Assembly (NCBI RefSeq): GCF_900115735.1
Contig: NZ_FOXO01000032.1
Coordinates: 1-42,946 of the forward strand
Direction: 5' to 3'
Length of the DNA: 42,946 nucleotides
Source: Butyrivibrio proteoclasticus
GTDB lineage: Bacteria; Bacillota; Clostridia; Lachnospirales; Lachnospiraceae
The notes under the pieces were generated by a model. That model saw nothing but the letters and a program-made list of their open reading frames with translations. It had not been told where the DNA came from and searched no databases. Made by a program: the position numbers and the translations under genes. Each line of letters starts with the position of its first letter. The first letter of the stretch is position 1. This document shows positions 1 to 8,494 of this stretch, in pieces.

Positions 1-249
1 AGATGAGAAGATTCTGTTCATTGCTGCATAGACTGCTATCTTCATCATATGACGGGGCGTTGCCTGGCCTTTTCTGATTCTTTCATATGTTGCATAAAGA
101 TCAGAAAGGTCCATCTCCTCCACGAATGCGCTTACCAGGCGTACCGGATCGTCATCTGCTACTGATAGGTCTATGTCGAGCGGAAGTTTTATTTGATGAT
201 TTAAGGAAGAAAGGCTATAATTTCCTTGTAAGATTTTATTTAGTAGCAT
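1..249 (-). CDS. IS1182-like transposase, N-terminal part (cut by window edge)
   Basis: The first 83 residues of a transposase; the rest lies beyond the left edge. The protein starts MLLNKILQGNYSLSS and continues with the LPLDIDLSVADDDPVRLVSAF and YATYERIRKGQATPRHM type segments typical of the N-terminal (DUF772-like) domain of IS1182-family transposases. The catalytic DDE residues would lie outside the window. The ATG at 249-247 was chosen because the family normally starts at this conserved LLNKILQ-type segment. Transcription would run leftwards out of the window. A strong hairpin and the IS terminus lie just upstream, as expected for an intact left end. Whether the element is complete cannot be judged here. 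Confidence 0.85.
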   Translation of the reverse strand, partial: MLLNKILQGNYSLSSLNHQIKLPLDIDLSVADDDPVRLVSAFVEEMDLSDLYATYERIRKGQATPRHMMKIAVYAAMNRIFSS

Positions 250-265
250 AAATATATTTTACAGC

Positions 266-295
266 AAAAACCAGGCTTTTCGAAGCCTGGTTTTT
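266..295. terminator. Perfect 13-bp hairpin with TTCG loop inside the IS end
   Basis: Arms 266-278 and 283-295 pair perfectly around a TTCG tetraloop. The stem is GC-rich near the loop and flanked by A and T runs, so it can terminate in either direction. It sits between the IS terminus and the transposase start. There it would block read-in transcription from outside promoters, a common protective arrangement in insertion sequences. Confidence 0.65.
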
Positions 296-311
296 GTGTT
301 TTGGGCATAAA

Positions 312-351
312 AAGGGAGCTGAGCACTAATTACTTAGTGCGACAGCCCCTT
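312..351. repeat. Terminal dyad of the IS element
   Basis: The inner arms GCACTAA (323-329) and TTAGTGC (334-340) pair perfectly around a 4-base loop. Flanking AAGGGAGCTG (312-321) and CAGCCCCTT (343-351) extend the stem with one bulge. This is interpreted as the transposase recognition end. The matching end lies outside the window. Confidence 0.6.
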
Positions 352-481
352 ATTATTTTACGCAAAAAGTAATGAAGCCATGGTTACATTTTCAAAAAAT
401 TTTTTTCAGGTGATATATTTCTGCGGTTAGAATCGTATTATAGTTAGAAGGCCTTCTAAAAAACAGAAAGGGAGTTTTGTC

Positions 482-985
482 ATGGAGGAAAAAGAAGCAA
501 GGCGGATACTGGAAACATACGCTGATATGATACTTAGAATCAGTTATAGTTACCTTCGCCATACATATGATGCAGAGGACATCTGCCAGAATGTAATACT
601 GAAATACCTGTCCTCCCACCAAAGATTTGATAGTCGCGAGCATGAAAAAGCCTGGATGATCAGGACTACAATCAATGCGTGCAAGGATTTGAGAAAGAGT
701 GCTTTCTTCAGAAATACGATAGGACTAGATGCGTTACCGGAAAGGGCTGTACCGGAGGAACCGGTGTCCGTTCTTACAGAAGAGCTTAAAAAGCTTCCGG
801 CAAATTACAGGATAAGCATCCACCTCTTTTATTACGAAGGGTATACCATCAAAGAAATTGCCCAGATCCTAGGAAAAAGAGAAACCGTAGTTGCCAATTA
901 TCTATCAAGAGGCAGGAAAAGGCTCAAGGACTCATTATCTAAAGATTCTCGTTTTTTACTAAAGGAAGGTGAAGTATATGAATGA
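482..985 (+). CDS. ECF-type RNA polymerase sigma factor
   Basis: A 167-residue sigma-70 family protein of extracytoplasmic-function size. Residues about 8-70 match sigma region 2 (the DAEDICQNVILKYL and KAWMIRTTINACKD segments that bind core polymerase and the -10 element). Residues about 105-155 match region 4 (LPANYRISIHLFYYEGYTIKEIA, then a helix-turn-helix with RGRKRLK). Region 3 is missing, as in other ECF factors. The ATG follows AAAGGGAG with good spacing. The stop overlaps the next start by 8 bases, so the partner protein is translationally coupled; that partner is probably its anti-sigma factor. The target promoters are unknown. Confidence 0.9.
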   Translation: MEEKEARRILETYADMILRISYSYLRHTYDAEDICQNVILKYLSSHQRFDSREHEKAWMIRTTINACKDLRKSAFFRNTIGLDALPERAVPEEPVSVLTEELKKLPANYRISIHLFYYEGYTIKEIAQILGKRETVVANYLSRGRKRLKDSLSKDSRFLLKEGEVYE

Positions 986-1775
986 TCAGATAAAAGAGAT
1001 TTATAACCACTCCATGAATGAACTCTGTTTCTCAGGACAAGCTAAAGAAAAAATGTTTCGCGTGATAAGCGAGCAGTATTCAGAACAGAACAGTGGAGGA
1101 AAGATTATGAAGACAAGTTTCAGCTTTAAGACAGCAGGTATTGTTGCAGCAGCATGTGTAATGCTCATTGGAACTACTGCATTTGCAGGAAGTAGCATTG
1201 TTTCGAGCATTGAAAGCCACAACAGAATTGGCAGTGAGATTACAGCATATGAGGATATGGCAAAACTTGAAAGGACTATCAGCATGGATGTCCTTACGGT
1301 TGAAAAGTTCGGCAACGGCTTTACATTCAGTAACGCCGAAATAATTGATGTGTCAGATTATAACGAGGAAGGAGCTGATCTTGCTGATGCTTCAGGCGTT
1401 GACGTCATATATACAAAAGACGGAATGGCTGATATCTACTTGAATGCCGAGCCGGTAAGCACCTTAATAAGCTATGAAGACACGTCCATGGAAACGAGAA
1501 TGGTCGGCGATGTTGCTGTAAAATACAGCCTGGATGAATATCTTTTCCTTCCGCCTAGCATGGAAGGACAGGTATCACAGGAACTTATTGACAGGATGGA
1601 AAATGATGACCATTTCTTCATTAGTTATGGTTCAGATCAGGAAGAAACTCAGATGATCACAAATCTTTCATTTGATGTGGATGGCGTTCACTACTGTCTT
1701 ACGACCTTCGATACAACATTAACTGTAGATGAACTTTTTGGTATGGCAGGGGAATTGATTATATCAGGAGAATAA
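978..1775 (+). CDS. Membrane anti-sigma-like protein paired with the ECF sigma
   Basis: A 265-residue protein with a short cytosolic N-terminus (about 50 residues), one membrane segment near residues 53-71 (GIVAAACVMLIGTTAFA) and an acidic extracellular part of about 190 residues. This topology and its position directly after an ECF sigma gene suggest an anti-sigma factor of the DUF4179/RsgI-like type in Clostridia. No classic zinc anti-sigma HxxxCxxC motif is visible. An in-frame GTG at 969 exists, but the ATG at 978 is preferred because the AAGGAAGG ribosome site (961-968) lies at a workable distance only from it. Function rests on context and topology rather than on a recognised domain. 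Confidence 0.7.
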   Translation: MNDQIKEIYNHSMNELCFSGQAKEKMFRVISEQYSEQNSGGKIMKTSFSFKTAGIVAAACVMLIGTTAFAGSSIVSSIESHNRIGSEITAYEDMAKLERTISMDVLTVEKFGNGFTFSNAEIIDVSDYNEEGADLADASGVDVIYTKDGMADIYLNAEPVSTLISYEDTSMETRMVGDVAVKYSLDEYLFLPPSMEGQVSQELIDRMENDDHFFISYGSDQEETQMITNLSFDVDGVHYCLTTFDTTLTVDELFGMAGELIISGE

Positions 1776-1792
1776 TATATAACTATTATTGA

Positions 1793-1824
1793 GAGCTGTC
1801 TGTATTCGGGCAGCTCCCATTTTG
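1793..1824 (+). terminator. Likely terminator after the sigma/anti-sigma pair
   Basis: GAGCTGTC (1793-1800) pairs with GGCAGCTC (1809-1816), allowing one G-U, followed by a weak T-rich tail (CATTTTGCTT). It lies between the anti-sigma gene and the LytTR regulator, separating the two units. Confidence 0.5.
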
Positions 1825-1853
1825 CTTACATAAATAGTAGGGGGCTTTTTCTA

Positions 1854-2573
1854 ATGTTGCGTATAGCTGTTTGTGATGATGATATAGTAGATTGCGACAG
1901 AATATATGGGTTTGTTCAAGATTATATAAATAGAAATGATTTGGTTGCAGATGTGAGAAAGTATACGCACCCAGATTTAATGCTAACTGAGAGTGTGGCC
2001 TTTCATCCCAATATCTATATTTTAGACATTGTTATGCCCATGCTTACTGGCTTAGAAGCAGCCAAAGAAGTTCGTTGGACTCAAAAAAATGCCCAGATTA
2101 TTTTTGCAACTTCTGAAAAGTCTTATGCTTTAGAGGCGTATGATGTGAGCCCTATTAATTATATTTTAAAGCCAGTGGATAAGAATAAGCTGGAACAATC
2201 TTTAAATAGGGCTATTTCTAACATTGAACCTGAGGATGAACAATCGATTACGGTAAAAATCAAAGGCGGATTTGCTACAATTCGTATATGCGATATCTTG
2301 TATGTTGATTGTAATAATCACAAGGTGACATTCCATTTATTATCAAATGATACAATTACAACCCCCACCTTACGAATCGGATTTGCAGAATATGTCGAGG
2401 CGTTACTTTCTGCCGACATGTTTTTACGATGCCATGAATCCATTGTTGTAAATATAGCAGCTATAGATAAATTGGTGAAATATGAAATAGCACTTCGTAA
2501 CAAGGAGATTATTCCTGTTTCTAGAAATCGTTATGATGAAATAGCATCAGCTTATATGGATTATAGACTTTAA
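1854..2573 (+). CDS. LytTR-family response regulator (AgrA/LytR type)
   Basis: A 239-residue two-component regulator. Residues 1-120 form a receiver domain with the acidic pocket CDDD (7-10), phospho-acceptor Asp58 in YILDIVMP and Lys106 in ILKPVDK. Residues about 130-239 form a LytTR DNA-binding domain (YVDCNNHKVTFHL, then FLRCHESIVVNIAAIDKL). Such proteins bind short direct repeats upstream of target promoters. The ATG is preceded by AGTAGGGGG. The cognate sensor kinase gene follows 18 bases later. By family and context it probably controls the cluster downstream of the kinase, but no operator was identified with confidence. Confidence 0.92.
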   Translation: MLRIAVCDDDIVDCDRIYGFVQDYINRNDLVADVRKYTHPDLMLTESVAFHPNIYILDIVMPMLTGLEAAKEVRWTQKNAQIIFATSEKSYALEAYDVSPINYILKPVDKNKLEQSLNRAISNIEPEDEQSITVKIKGGFATIRICDILYVDCNNHKVTFHLLSNDTITTPTLRIGFAEYVEALLSADMFLRCHESIVVNIAAIDKLVKYEIALRNKEIIPVSRNRYDEIASAYMDYRL

Positions 2574-2591
2574 TAATACAAAGGGAAAATA

Positions 2592-4211
2592 ATGCAGACC
2601 TACGTCGTTTCAATTCTTTACATCAGTATCATTATTTTGTTTTTGGAATGCTATACAGTTTTTAAGAACATGAAGTCAAAGCTGCACCAGTATTTGTTCT
2701 TTTGCTGTGTGGCCATGCTTGTAAACAATATTGGCTACTTGCTGGGAATTCAATCAACTTCGCTAGAATCCCGTGTTTTGGCTGTGAAGTTTTCATATGC
2801 TGGGAGAGTGTGGATCGCCTACACACTCTTTATGTTTGCCATAGAATTGTGCCAGGTGAATTTTCCGCGAATCGCTAAAGAGGTGCTGCTCTTTATGCAT
2901 GCGAGTATTTATATTTCGGTCTTAACAGTAGGAAAGCATTGTCTTTATTACACTTGGGTTGAATCTGTATATGAGAATGGCATACTTGTTCTAAAGCATG
3001 GTTGTGGTATCTTTTATCATATTTTGATGTTTATGCAAATGCTATACATTATCTTTGGATTTTATATGTTGTTTTCCACTTATAGGATATTGAAGAATCC
3101 AATTACCAAGAAATGCTTTAGAACTGTGATTTTGGCAATACTATCACTTAGTATTTTTTACATTATTCAGATCACCCATATACTTCCAATTTCTCGGGTG
3201 TTTGATATATCTGTTATAGGAAATATTGTGCTTGTTATATTTCTTTATGTGGCAATAGTAAGGTGTAATCTGCTTAGCCTCATAGAAATGGCAAAGGACT
3301 ATATTATAGATGGTTTGACAGAGGGAATAATTGCTGTGGATACTGAGGGCAAAGTAAAGTATTACAACAAGCTGGCATTGAAAATATTCCCTGAGATTAT
3401 TGAGCCAAATGCAGATCTGCCATCGGCTCTGACAGAGGCAATTACTAGTGATAATGAGTACACTTTCGATAATCGTATATACGTTATTGAGAAAAATGTT
3501 TTACAAAACGATTATTGCGTAGTTGGTGATATATATGTGCTTGTTGATGCCACAGATTTAAAAGAAAAAGAGTACAAGCTAAAAGCTGATGCTCAGCTAT
3601 ATCAGCTGGCTGCAAAAACAATGAAGGAGAGATTGCTGCTTGCAGAAGAATTTGTGAAGCAGGATAGAAAACTGCGACATGACAGGAGACATTTTGAAGC
3701 GCTTTTAATGACATTGCTTCAGGATGGGAACGTGGACGAAGCAAAGAAATATCTTTCGGAGCAGTTGGCTGAGGAGCCAGGGACAATCAAAAGATACTGT
3801 GATAATACCACTATCAATGTGGCACTGATGTTTTATGTAAATGTTGCAGAAAAGAATAATATATCGGTGGAGACTAATATTAGTATTCCAGCAACTATTT
3901 CTATGGATGATCTACACCTTGGAATTGTAATGGCTAATTTGCTTGAGAATGCCATCAATGCCTGCAAAAATGTACCTGAAGACAAACGTTTTATCCATAT
4001 CAAAGCGGTATATAAAGAGCAGCTGCTTTTAGAAATTGAGAATTCATGTGTTTCAAAAGTACCTTTAAATGAAAAGGGATATCCATTCTCCAATGAAGTT
4101 GGGCATGGCATCGGAACCCAGAGTGTGCTGTCTTTCGTGGAAGAAACGGGAGGTTTCATTCAATATGAAACTAACGATAATTCATTCAAAGTGCGGATGA
4201 TTTTGAATTAA
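2592..4211 (+). CDS. 7TM sensor histidine kinase with GHKL ATPase domain (AgrC-like)
   Basis: A 539-residue membrane kinase. About seven hydrophobic helices fill residues 1-225 and resemble the histidine-kinase N-terminal 7TM region. A PAS-like segment follows at about 235-330 (DYIIDGLTEGIIAVDTEGKV). The dimerisation helix carries LRHDRRHFEALL with the likely phospho-acceptor His363. This HDxxH form is typical of Spo0B/AgrC-type HPK10 kinases. The ATPase part shows the N-box NLLENAINA (449-457) and G-box GHGIGT (504-509). The gene is 18 bases behind its response regulator. The ligand is unknown; no agrB- or agrD-like gene is present nearby. Confidence 0.9.
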   Translation: MQTYVVSILYISIIILFLECYTVFKNMKSKLHQYLFFCCVAMLVNNIGYLLGIQSTSLESRVLAVKFSYAGRVWIAYTLFMFAIELCQVNFPRIAKEVLLFMHASIYISVLTVGKHCLYYTWVESVYENGILVLKHGCGIFYHILMFMQMLYIIFGFYMLFSTYRILKNPITKKCFRTVILAILSLSIFYIIQITHILPISRVFDISVIGNIVLVIFLYVAIVRCNLLSLIEMAKDYIIDGLTEGIIAVDTEGKVKYYNKLALKIFPEIIEPNADLPSALTEAITSDNEYTFDNRIYVIEKNVLQNDYCVVGDIYVLVDATDLKEKEYKLKADAQLYQLAAKTMKERLLLAEEFVKQDRKLRHDRRHFEALLMTLLQDGNVDEAKKYLSEQLAEEPGTIKRYCDNTTINVALMFYVNVAEKNNISVETNISIPATISMDDLHLGIVMANLLENAINACKNVPEDKRFIHIKAVYKEQLLLEIENSCVSKVPLNEKGYPFSNEVGHGIGTQSVLSFVEETGGFIQYETNDNSFKVRMILN

Positions 4212-4221
4212 TGTAAAAAAG

Positions 4222-4256
4222 TATGCATTCTTGAACTTTATGTTCAAGAATATATA
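4222..4256. repeat. Palindromic element, copy A (arm TATGCATTCTTGAA)
   Basis: ATTCTTGAAC (4227-4236) and GTTCAAGAAT (4242-4251) pair perfectly around a TTTAT loop. The outer part is partly degraded. The left arm from 4222 matches, for 14 bases, the arm of a 15-bp perfect palindrome at 33655-33689. There is no T-run after it, so it is not an ordinary terminator. Confidence 0.6.
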
Positions 4257-4270
4257 AATATGTTTACAGA

Positions 4271-4300
4271 GGCAATCTTCACGGAGGATTGTCTTTTTTT
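4271..4300 (+). terminator. Intrinsic terminator after the two-component system
   Basis: GGCAATC (4271-4277) pairs with GATTGTC (4287-4293), including one G-U, and is followed directly by seven T (4294-4300). It ends the regulator/kinase transcript and separates it from the lipoprotein gene. Confidence 0.75.
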
Positions 4301-4373
4301 GAGTAATCCAATTATTGAAAGCAAACGACAAAGCGTGTGTAATGAAATACCAATTAAGTGTAAAAAAACACAT

Positions 4374-4400
4374 TTGACATTTGGGTGCTAACATTATCAA
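4374..4400 (+). promoter_or_regulatory. Possible weak promoter for the 4428-10007 cluster
   Basis: A consensus TTGACA (4374-4379) is followed after only 15 bases by TATCAA (4395-4400), a poor -10 with short spacing. Such a promoter would be expected to need an activator. That fits control by the adjacent LytTR regulator, but this is inference. A short dyad GTGT(A7)CAC lies just upstream. Confidence 0.3.
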
Positions 4401-4427
4401 TCGTGAAAATAAGTTATGGAGGTTGAA

Positions 4428-5333
4428 ATGAAAAGAATAGTAAATTTATTGCTTATGGGCTGCATTTTATTATCACTAGTTGGATGTGCAGCATCAGAAA
4501 GTAATGCTGAAGGGGTAAAAATATCAAATGAAACGGAAGCTGGTCAAGCTGTGGCAGAGAATACTGTTCAATCGGAGAAAGTTACATTTGAAGAAAATGT
4601 AGGGGCCGGAAACGCCGGTAATGAAAATCAACTCTATGATGTTCAGAAGTTTACAACTTTAGATGGCGGTCTTCTAAAGATTGATCCTGATTGTGACTAC
4701 CACTTTAAATGGGATACTTTTACTATTGAGGAAAACGAAGACGGTAGCTTTACAGGTACATTTGACTTTGCGTACGTTGGTATACCAATCGTAATCACAG
4801 ACGACGTGTTTTCAAGCATTGAAGTTGGAAACAAATTGCCAAAGATCGATCATCTGGCCTATGAATGGGGTGATTTTAAATGTGTTCAGGTTCAGGATGG
4901 TAAAAAATTCTTTGTAGATAGCTGTTATGATTCTGTTGATGCAGCCAAGAACGAGGATTCCTTGGTGATTTGTTTTGATGAATCTTGCAAAGATAGCAAA
5001 GGAAACATTTTTGTATGCACAGATTCAAATCCGGACGAGGAGGGGGATTACAAGGAGTACGAGTACAAAGATATTGATGGTCAGGTAAAAGTAATATTTG
5101 CAGCTGATGCAAAAATAAAATATATAATGTCTGTCAGTGATAACAATATTTCATATGACACTGTTGATTTTAAGACTTTTCTATCAGAGGATATAAAGTC
5201 TTATTACGGCGATTTTGCTGAAAGAGAGTGGGGGATGAGTACAGACTCGTGGCATGGTACGGGTGAGTTACGTGTTACAGGAAATGAGGCAGGTGAGATA
5301 GTGTTTATTGAGGAATTTTGGCCTGCTGGATAA
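4428..5333 (+). CDS. Secreted lipoprotein of unknown function
   Basis: A 301-residue protein with a lipoprotein signal peptide: MKRIVNLLLMGCILLSLVGC, with lipidation expected at the Cys of LVGC, then a Ser/Glu-rich linker of about 50 residues. The mature part is acidic and rich in aromatic and Asp/Lys residues, with no domain I recognise. The ATG at 4428 is used because GGAGG (4418-4422) fits it; the in-frame ATG at 4416 overlaps that ribosome site. It is the first gene after the two-component system and starts a run of same-strand genes. It may be an extracellular sensor or cell-surface protein of the same regulon, but nothing in the sequence proves this. Confidence 0.75.
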   Translation: MKRIVNLLLMGCILLSLVGCAASESNAEGVKISNETEAGQAVAENTVQSEKVTFEENVGAGNAGNENQLYDVQKFTTLDGGLLKIDPDCDYHFKWDTFTIEENEDGSFTGTFDFAYVGIPIVITDDVFSSIEVGNKLPKIDHLAYEWGDFKCVQVQDGKKFFVDSCYDSVDAAKNEDSLVICFDESCKDSKGNIFVCTDSNPDEEGDYKEYEYKDIDGQVKVIFAADAKIKYIMSVSDNNISYDTVDFKTFLSEDIKSYYGDFAEREWGMSTDSWHGTGELRVTGNEAGEIVFIEEFWPAG

Positions 5334-5355
5334 AAACTGATAACGGAGTATTAGT

Positions 5356-6351
5356 GTGAAAAAAATTATAAATAGAATATTAAAAGTAATTGGCATTGTA
5401 ATTGCTGTGATATTGTTTATCTGCGTTTTGTTTTTTATATATCACAGAGTTACTTGTATTGATGAGGAAAAAAATCATCCATCTCAATTCAGTTTTGTTG
5501 AAGTGGGTGGAAAAAGAATTAGCATGCAAATTCAAGGAGAAGGGGAGCATACAATTGTGCTGCTTCCTGGTCTTGGAACTACTTCTCCAATATATGATTT
5601 TGCGCCTTTGGCAGATGAGCTTGCAAAAAATAATCGAGTTATTACATATGAGCCATTTGGATATGGTTACAGCGATATTACTGATAAGCCCAGAACAATT
5701 GAAAATGAATGTAAGGAACTGAAACAGGCATTGGATGCTTCAGGCGTAGAAGGTCCTTATATCTTTATGGCACACTCAGTATATGGGCTTGATAGTATTT
5801 ATTTTGCAAACAAGCATCCGGAATATGTTGAGGCTGTAGTTGGCATAGATTGCACAATGCCAGCTATGTTATCCTATTTTGGAGAAGAAGTCCCTGCGGA
5901 TATGCCGATGGCTATGGATTTGATGAGAATAACGGGACTTACAAGACTTCTACAAATGATGGATGAGAATCAGTTTGTATCAGATAATAGTTCAAATCTG
6001 TATAGTGAAGAAAATCTGCAAGAGCAGAGAATTATTTCAGCCAGAATAGAAGCTAATAAAAACGTTATTGAGCAATATAATGATCTGGATAATAAAATAA
6101 AAGCAACATTTGATTTGAAATACCCTGATTCAATGCCTATTTTGTTCTTTACGACTAATGATGCAGATAAAGAGCAACGTGATGATGGCAAGACAAGCAA
6201 GAGTCTATATGAAACCTATATAACGAATCCAGATATTCAATCTGTCATAACATATGATGCTTCGCATTATATGCATTGGACAAAGGCAAAAGAGATGTCA
6301 GATGACGTGAATGATTTTGTAAAAGAGGTTTTTAATGATAGAAACAAATAA
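5356..6351 (+). CDS. Membrane-anchored alpha/beta hydrolase
   Basis: A 331-residue alpha/beta-hydrolase-fold protein. It is anchored by an N-terminal helix (about 8-28) with the catalytic part probably outside the cell. The oxyanion segment LLPGLGTT (about 69-76) and strand VITYEPFGYGYSD are typical. The nucleophile elbow is AHSVYG with Ser141; the usual form is GxSxG, so both flanking Gly positions differ. A catalytic His is likely in DASHYMHW (His304 or His307). It begins with GTG preceded by AACGGAG, and its end overlaps the next gene by 17 bases. The substrate is unknown; an esterase, lipase or peptidase is possible. Confidence 0.8.
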   Translation: MKKIINRILKVIGIVIAVILFICVLFFIYHRVTCIDEEKNHPSQFSFVEVGGKRISMQIQGEGEHTIVLLPGLGTTSPIYDFAPLADELAKNNRVITYEPFGYGYSDITDKPRTIENECKELKQALDASGVEGPYIFMAHSVYGLDSIYFANKHPEYVEAVVGIDCTMPAMLSYFGEEVPADMPMAMDLMRITGLTRLLQMMDENQFVSDNSSNLYSEENLQEQRIISARIEANKNVIEQYNDLDNKIKATFDLKYPDSMPILFFTTNDADKEQRDDGKTSKSLYETYITNPDIQSVITYDASHYMHWTKAKEMSDDVNDFVKEVFNDRNK

Positions 6352-7159
6352 TGACAAGAAAAGTATTGTTGTTTTTTATGTGATTACCTTACTAATAAGT
6401 GCAGTGGTAGAAGGAATCACAATAATTACAGGATGTAGGGCTACTATTTTGATACTCATGTGGATTCCGGGAATTGTCGGAATCATATGTAGCAGAGTCT
6501 TTTATCCTAAACAGCAGGCACTTGGCATTAAGAAGGTTAAAACCCGCTATTTGTTGTTGGCCATACTGATTCCAAATGCTTACCTTATACCTTCTTATAT
6601 GATTTCATGGGCAATTCTGAAGGACCCGACAATAGGCGTTGATGAATTGGCGCATAGAATTACTAATGGAATCGCATTTGATATTCCGGGAATATGCGTC
6701 CTTTTTATAGCATTTATTCCAATGCTAATCCTTAGTATGGTGACTGCAGCAGGGGAAGAACTGGGATGGAGAGGATATGCATTTCCAATACTAGCTCGCT
6801 TATATGGAACCAAAAAAGCTATTTTAATAAATGGTAGCATATGGGCGGTATGGCACATGCCTATAATTCTTAGCGGACAATATCAGGCAAGTGTGAATAT
6901 AATATATGGACTGATTAGCTTCTTTATAGAAGTAATGATTTTGACAATGATATTTTGCTGGTCAAGAAAGTCCAGTGGAAGTGTTATTCCAGCAATCATA
7001 TTACATGCCACTCACAACTTGGTTGACCAGTCATATTTACAGCCGCTTAGTACAAATGCAAACGTCCCATATCTCAGTGGAGAACAGGGGATTATTACCA
7101 TTATAGTAGGCGCGTTAGTGGCAATTGTATTGTACTTTCAACTATCAAAATTGTGTTAA
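6335..7159 (+). CDS. CPBP-family intramembrane metalloprotease (CAAX-protease-like)
   Basis: A 274-residue polytopic membrane protein with the CPBP/Abi motifs: EExxxR in EELGWRGYAF (Glu141, Glu142, Arg146), a second motif with His174 (AVWHMP), and a third in HATHN (His224, His227, Asn228). These residues form the metal site of Rce1-type glutamic/metal proteases. In Firmicutes such proteins are often linked to bacteriocin self-immunity or peptide pheromone processing. The start codon lies inside the hydrolase gene (17-base overlap), so the two are co-translated. Placement after an AgrC-like kinase and before an ABC transporter supports a peptide-related role, but no precursor peptide gene was found. 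Confidence 0.85.
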   Translation: MIETNNDKKSIVVFYVITLLISAVVEGITIITGCRATILILMWIPGIVGIICSRVFYPKQQALGIKKVKTRYLLLAILIPNAYLIPSYMISWAILKDPTIGVDELAHRITNGIAFDIPGICVLFIAFIPMLILSMVTAAGEELGWRGYAFPILARLYGTKKAILINGSIWAVWHMPIILSGQYQASVNIIYGLISFFIEVMILTMIFCWSRKSSGSVIPAIILHATHNLVDQSYLQPLSTNANVPYLSGEQGIITIIVGALVAIVLYFQLSKLC

Positions 7160-7208
7160 TGAATAGAAATAGATTCGAATGATTTGTAGGAGTTAAGAAG
7201 GGATAAAA

Positions 7209-7946
7209 ATGATTGGAATATATTTGAGTGGAACCGGAAATACAAAGCACTGCGTGGAGATGCTGGTGAATTTGCTCGACCATGAGGCGCAGTGTATTCC
7301 CTTAGAGAATCCACAGATAACAGGTTTATTGGAGAATGAGGATACAATTATTTTAGGTTATCCAACACAATTTTCAAATGCACCGATGATGGTGAGGGAT
7401 TTTATAAAAAAGAATAGTGATATTTGGCGAGATAAGAAAGTATTCTGCCTTAATACAATGGGGCTGTTTAGTGGTGATGGAACCGGATGCGTTGCCAGAT
7501 TACTAAAAAAATACGGGGCAGTAATAATTGGTGGAGTACAAATAAAAATGCCGGACTCTGTTTGCGACAGCAAGCTGTTAAAAAAGAGTATTGAAGAAAA
7601 AAAGGCAATTGTAAGAGCTGCCGATGCTCGAATAAAGCAAATTGCGGAACAAATTTTAGAAGATAGTTATCCCCAAGAAGGGCTATCATTTATTGCACAT
7701 GTTAAGGGGTTGTTTGGACAACGACTTTGGTTTTACCATAAAACTATTGGATATACCGATAAACTAAAAATCAGCGATGAATGCATTGGATGTGGATTGT
7801 GTAGCAGAGAATGTCCAATGGGAAATATTGAGATAAAAAATGGGAAAGCCGTACCGGGAGGCCAATGCACAATGTGTTATCGTTGCATTAGTTTATGTCC
7901 GCAGAAGGCGATTACTCTTTTAGGCGATACTGTTAGGGAGCAATGA
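7209..7946 (+). CDS. EFR1 family flavodoxin-ferredoxin fusion
   Basis: A 245-residue redox protein. Residues 1-160 form a flavodoxin-like domain; the N-terminal YLSGTGNT is the FMN phosphate-binding loop. The C-terminus (192-231) holds two 4Fe-4S sites: CIGCGLCSRECP and CTMCYRCISLCP. The arrangement is that of the EFR1 proteins common in gut and rumen anaerobes, thought to move electrons between ferredoxin/flavin pools and unknown reductases. A good ribosome site (AGTTAAGAAGGG) precedes the ATG. It sits in the cluster behind the CPBP gene with a 49-base gap. Its electron partner is unknown. Confidence 0.9.
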   Translation: MIGIYLSGTGNTKHCVEMLVNLLDHEAQCIPLENPQITGLLENEDTIILGYPTQFSNAPMMVRDFIKKNSDIWRDKKVFCLNTMGLFSGDGTGCVARLLKKYGAVIIGGVQIKMPDSVCDSKLLKKSIEEKKAIVRAADARIKQIAEQILEDSYPQEGLSFIAHVKGLFGQRLWFYHKTIGYTDKLKISDECIGCGLCSRECPMGNIEIKNGKAVPGGQCTMCYRCISLCPQKAITLLGDTVREQ

Positions 7947-7982
7947 CGGTTTAGCAAGTATGCTTAAGTAAGGAGATTAAAA

Positions 7983-8411
7983 ATGACAGCAGAACAATTA
8001 TGGAAACAATCAGGATTATCAGGAGAATATGAAGCGTGGGCATTTACTGATGTGCCAGATAAACTGGCAGCACTTGTTTGTGAAGGGACAAAAACAGCAA
8101 CATGTTCATCTTATGACGTTTGTATTGCAGAAAATGAGCCAATTCCTAAGGCTGGAGATTATAGCATTATTCTCGATTCTAAGGATAATGCAGTTTGTAT
8201 TGTGCGCACATCTAAGATTACAATATGTCCCTTTAAGGATGTATCTGCAGAGCACGCATATAAAGAGGGCGAAGGCGATAGGAGTCTCGAATACTGGCGT
8301 GAGGTTCATAAGGAATTCTTAGAGAGCGAACTTGAAACGATTAATATGCCTTTTAGTGAAGAGGCAAAGGTTATTTGTGAAGAGTTTGAATTGGTAAACA
8401 TAACAGCATGA
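7983..8411 (+). CDS. ASCH domain protein
   Basis: A 142-residue single-domain protein with the ASCH (ASC-1 homology) beta-barrel pattern: WAFTDVPDKLAALVCEGTKTATC early on, then KAGDYSIILDSKDNAVCIV, and a C-terminal EGEGDRSLEYWREVHKEF segment typical of the DUF984/YqfB-like branch. ASCH domains resemble PUA domains and are thought to bind RNA or modified nucleosides; some members are amidohydrolases. The ATG follows AAGGAGATTAAAA. It is the fifth gene of the cluster that starts at 4428. Its role there is not evident. Confidence 0.87.
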   Translation: MTAEQLWKQSGLSGEYEAWAFTDVPDKLAALVCEGTKTATCSSYDVCIAENEPIPKAGDYSIILDSKDNAVCIVRTSKITICPFKDVSAEHAYKEGEGDRSLEYWREVHKEFLESELETINMPFSEEAKVICEEFELVNITA

Positions 8412-8494
8412 GAACGTAGCTCCAAAAATGAGAGTTTGAAATTTTTTATGTTTGTTGCAGCCAGATAATTATGATTTAAAGGCATAGAATAATT

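Larger units (their letters stand above)
1..352 (-). mobile_element. IS1182-family insertion sequence, transposase-proximal end
   Basis: The transposase start, a terminator-like hairpin and a terminal dyad occur in the usual order. Read on the minus strand, the outer end begins near 352 as TAAGGGGCTGTCGCACTAAG, close in form to the GxCTGTCGCACTAA-type ends of clostridial IS1182 elements. The exact boundary is inferred from where the dyad stops. The other end and any target duplication are outside the window. Confidence 0.7.

Noticed and set aside
4260..4391. A 43-codon frame that might encode a signal peptide for the adjacent AgrC-like kinase
   Set aside because: It has no ribosome binding site, runs through a terminator and lacks any AgrD-type or double-Gly leader feature.
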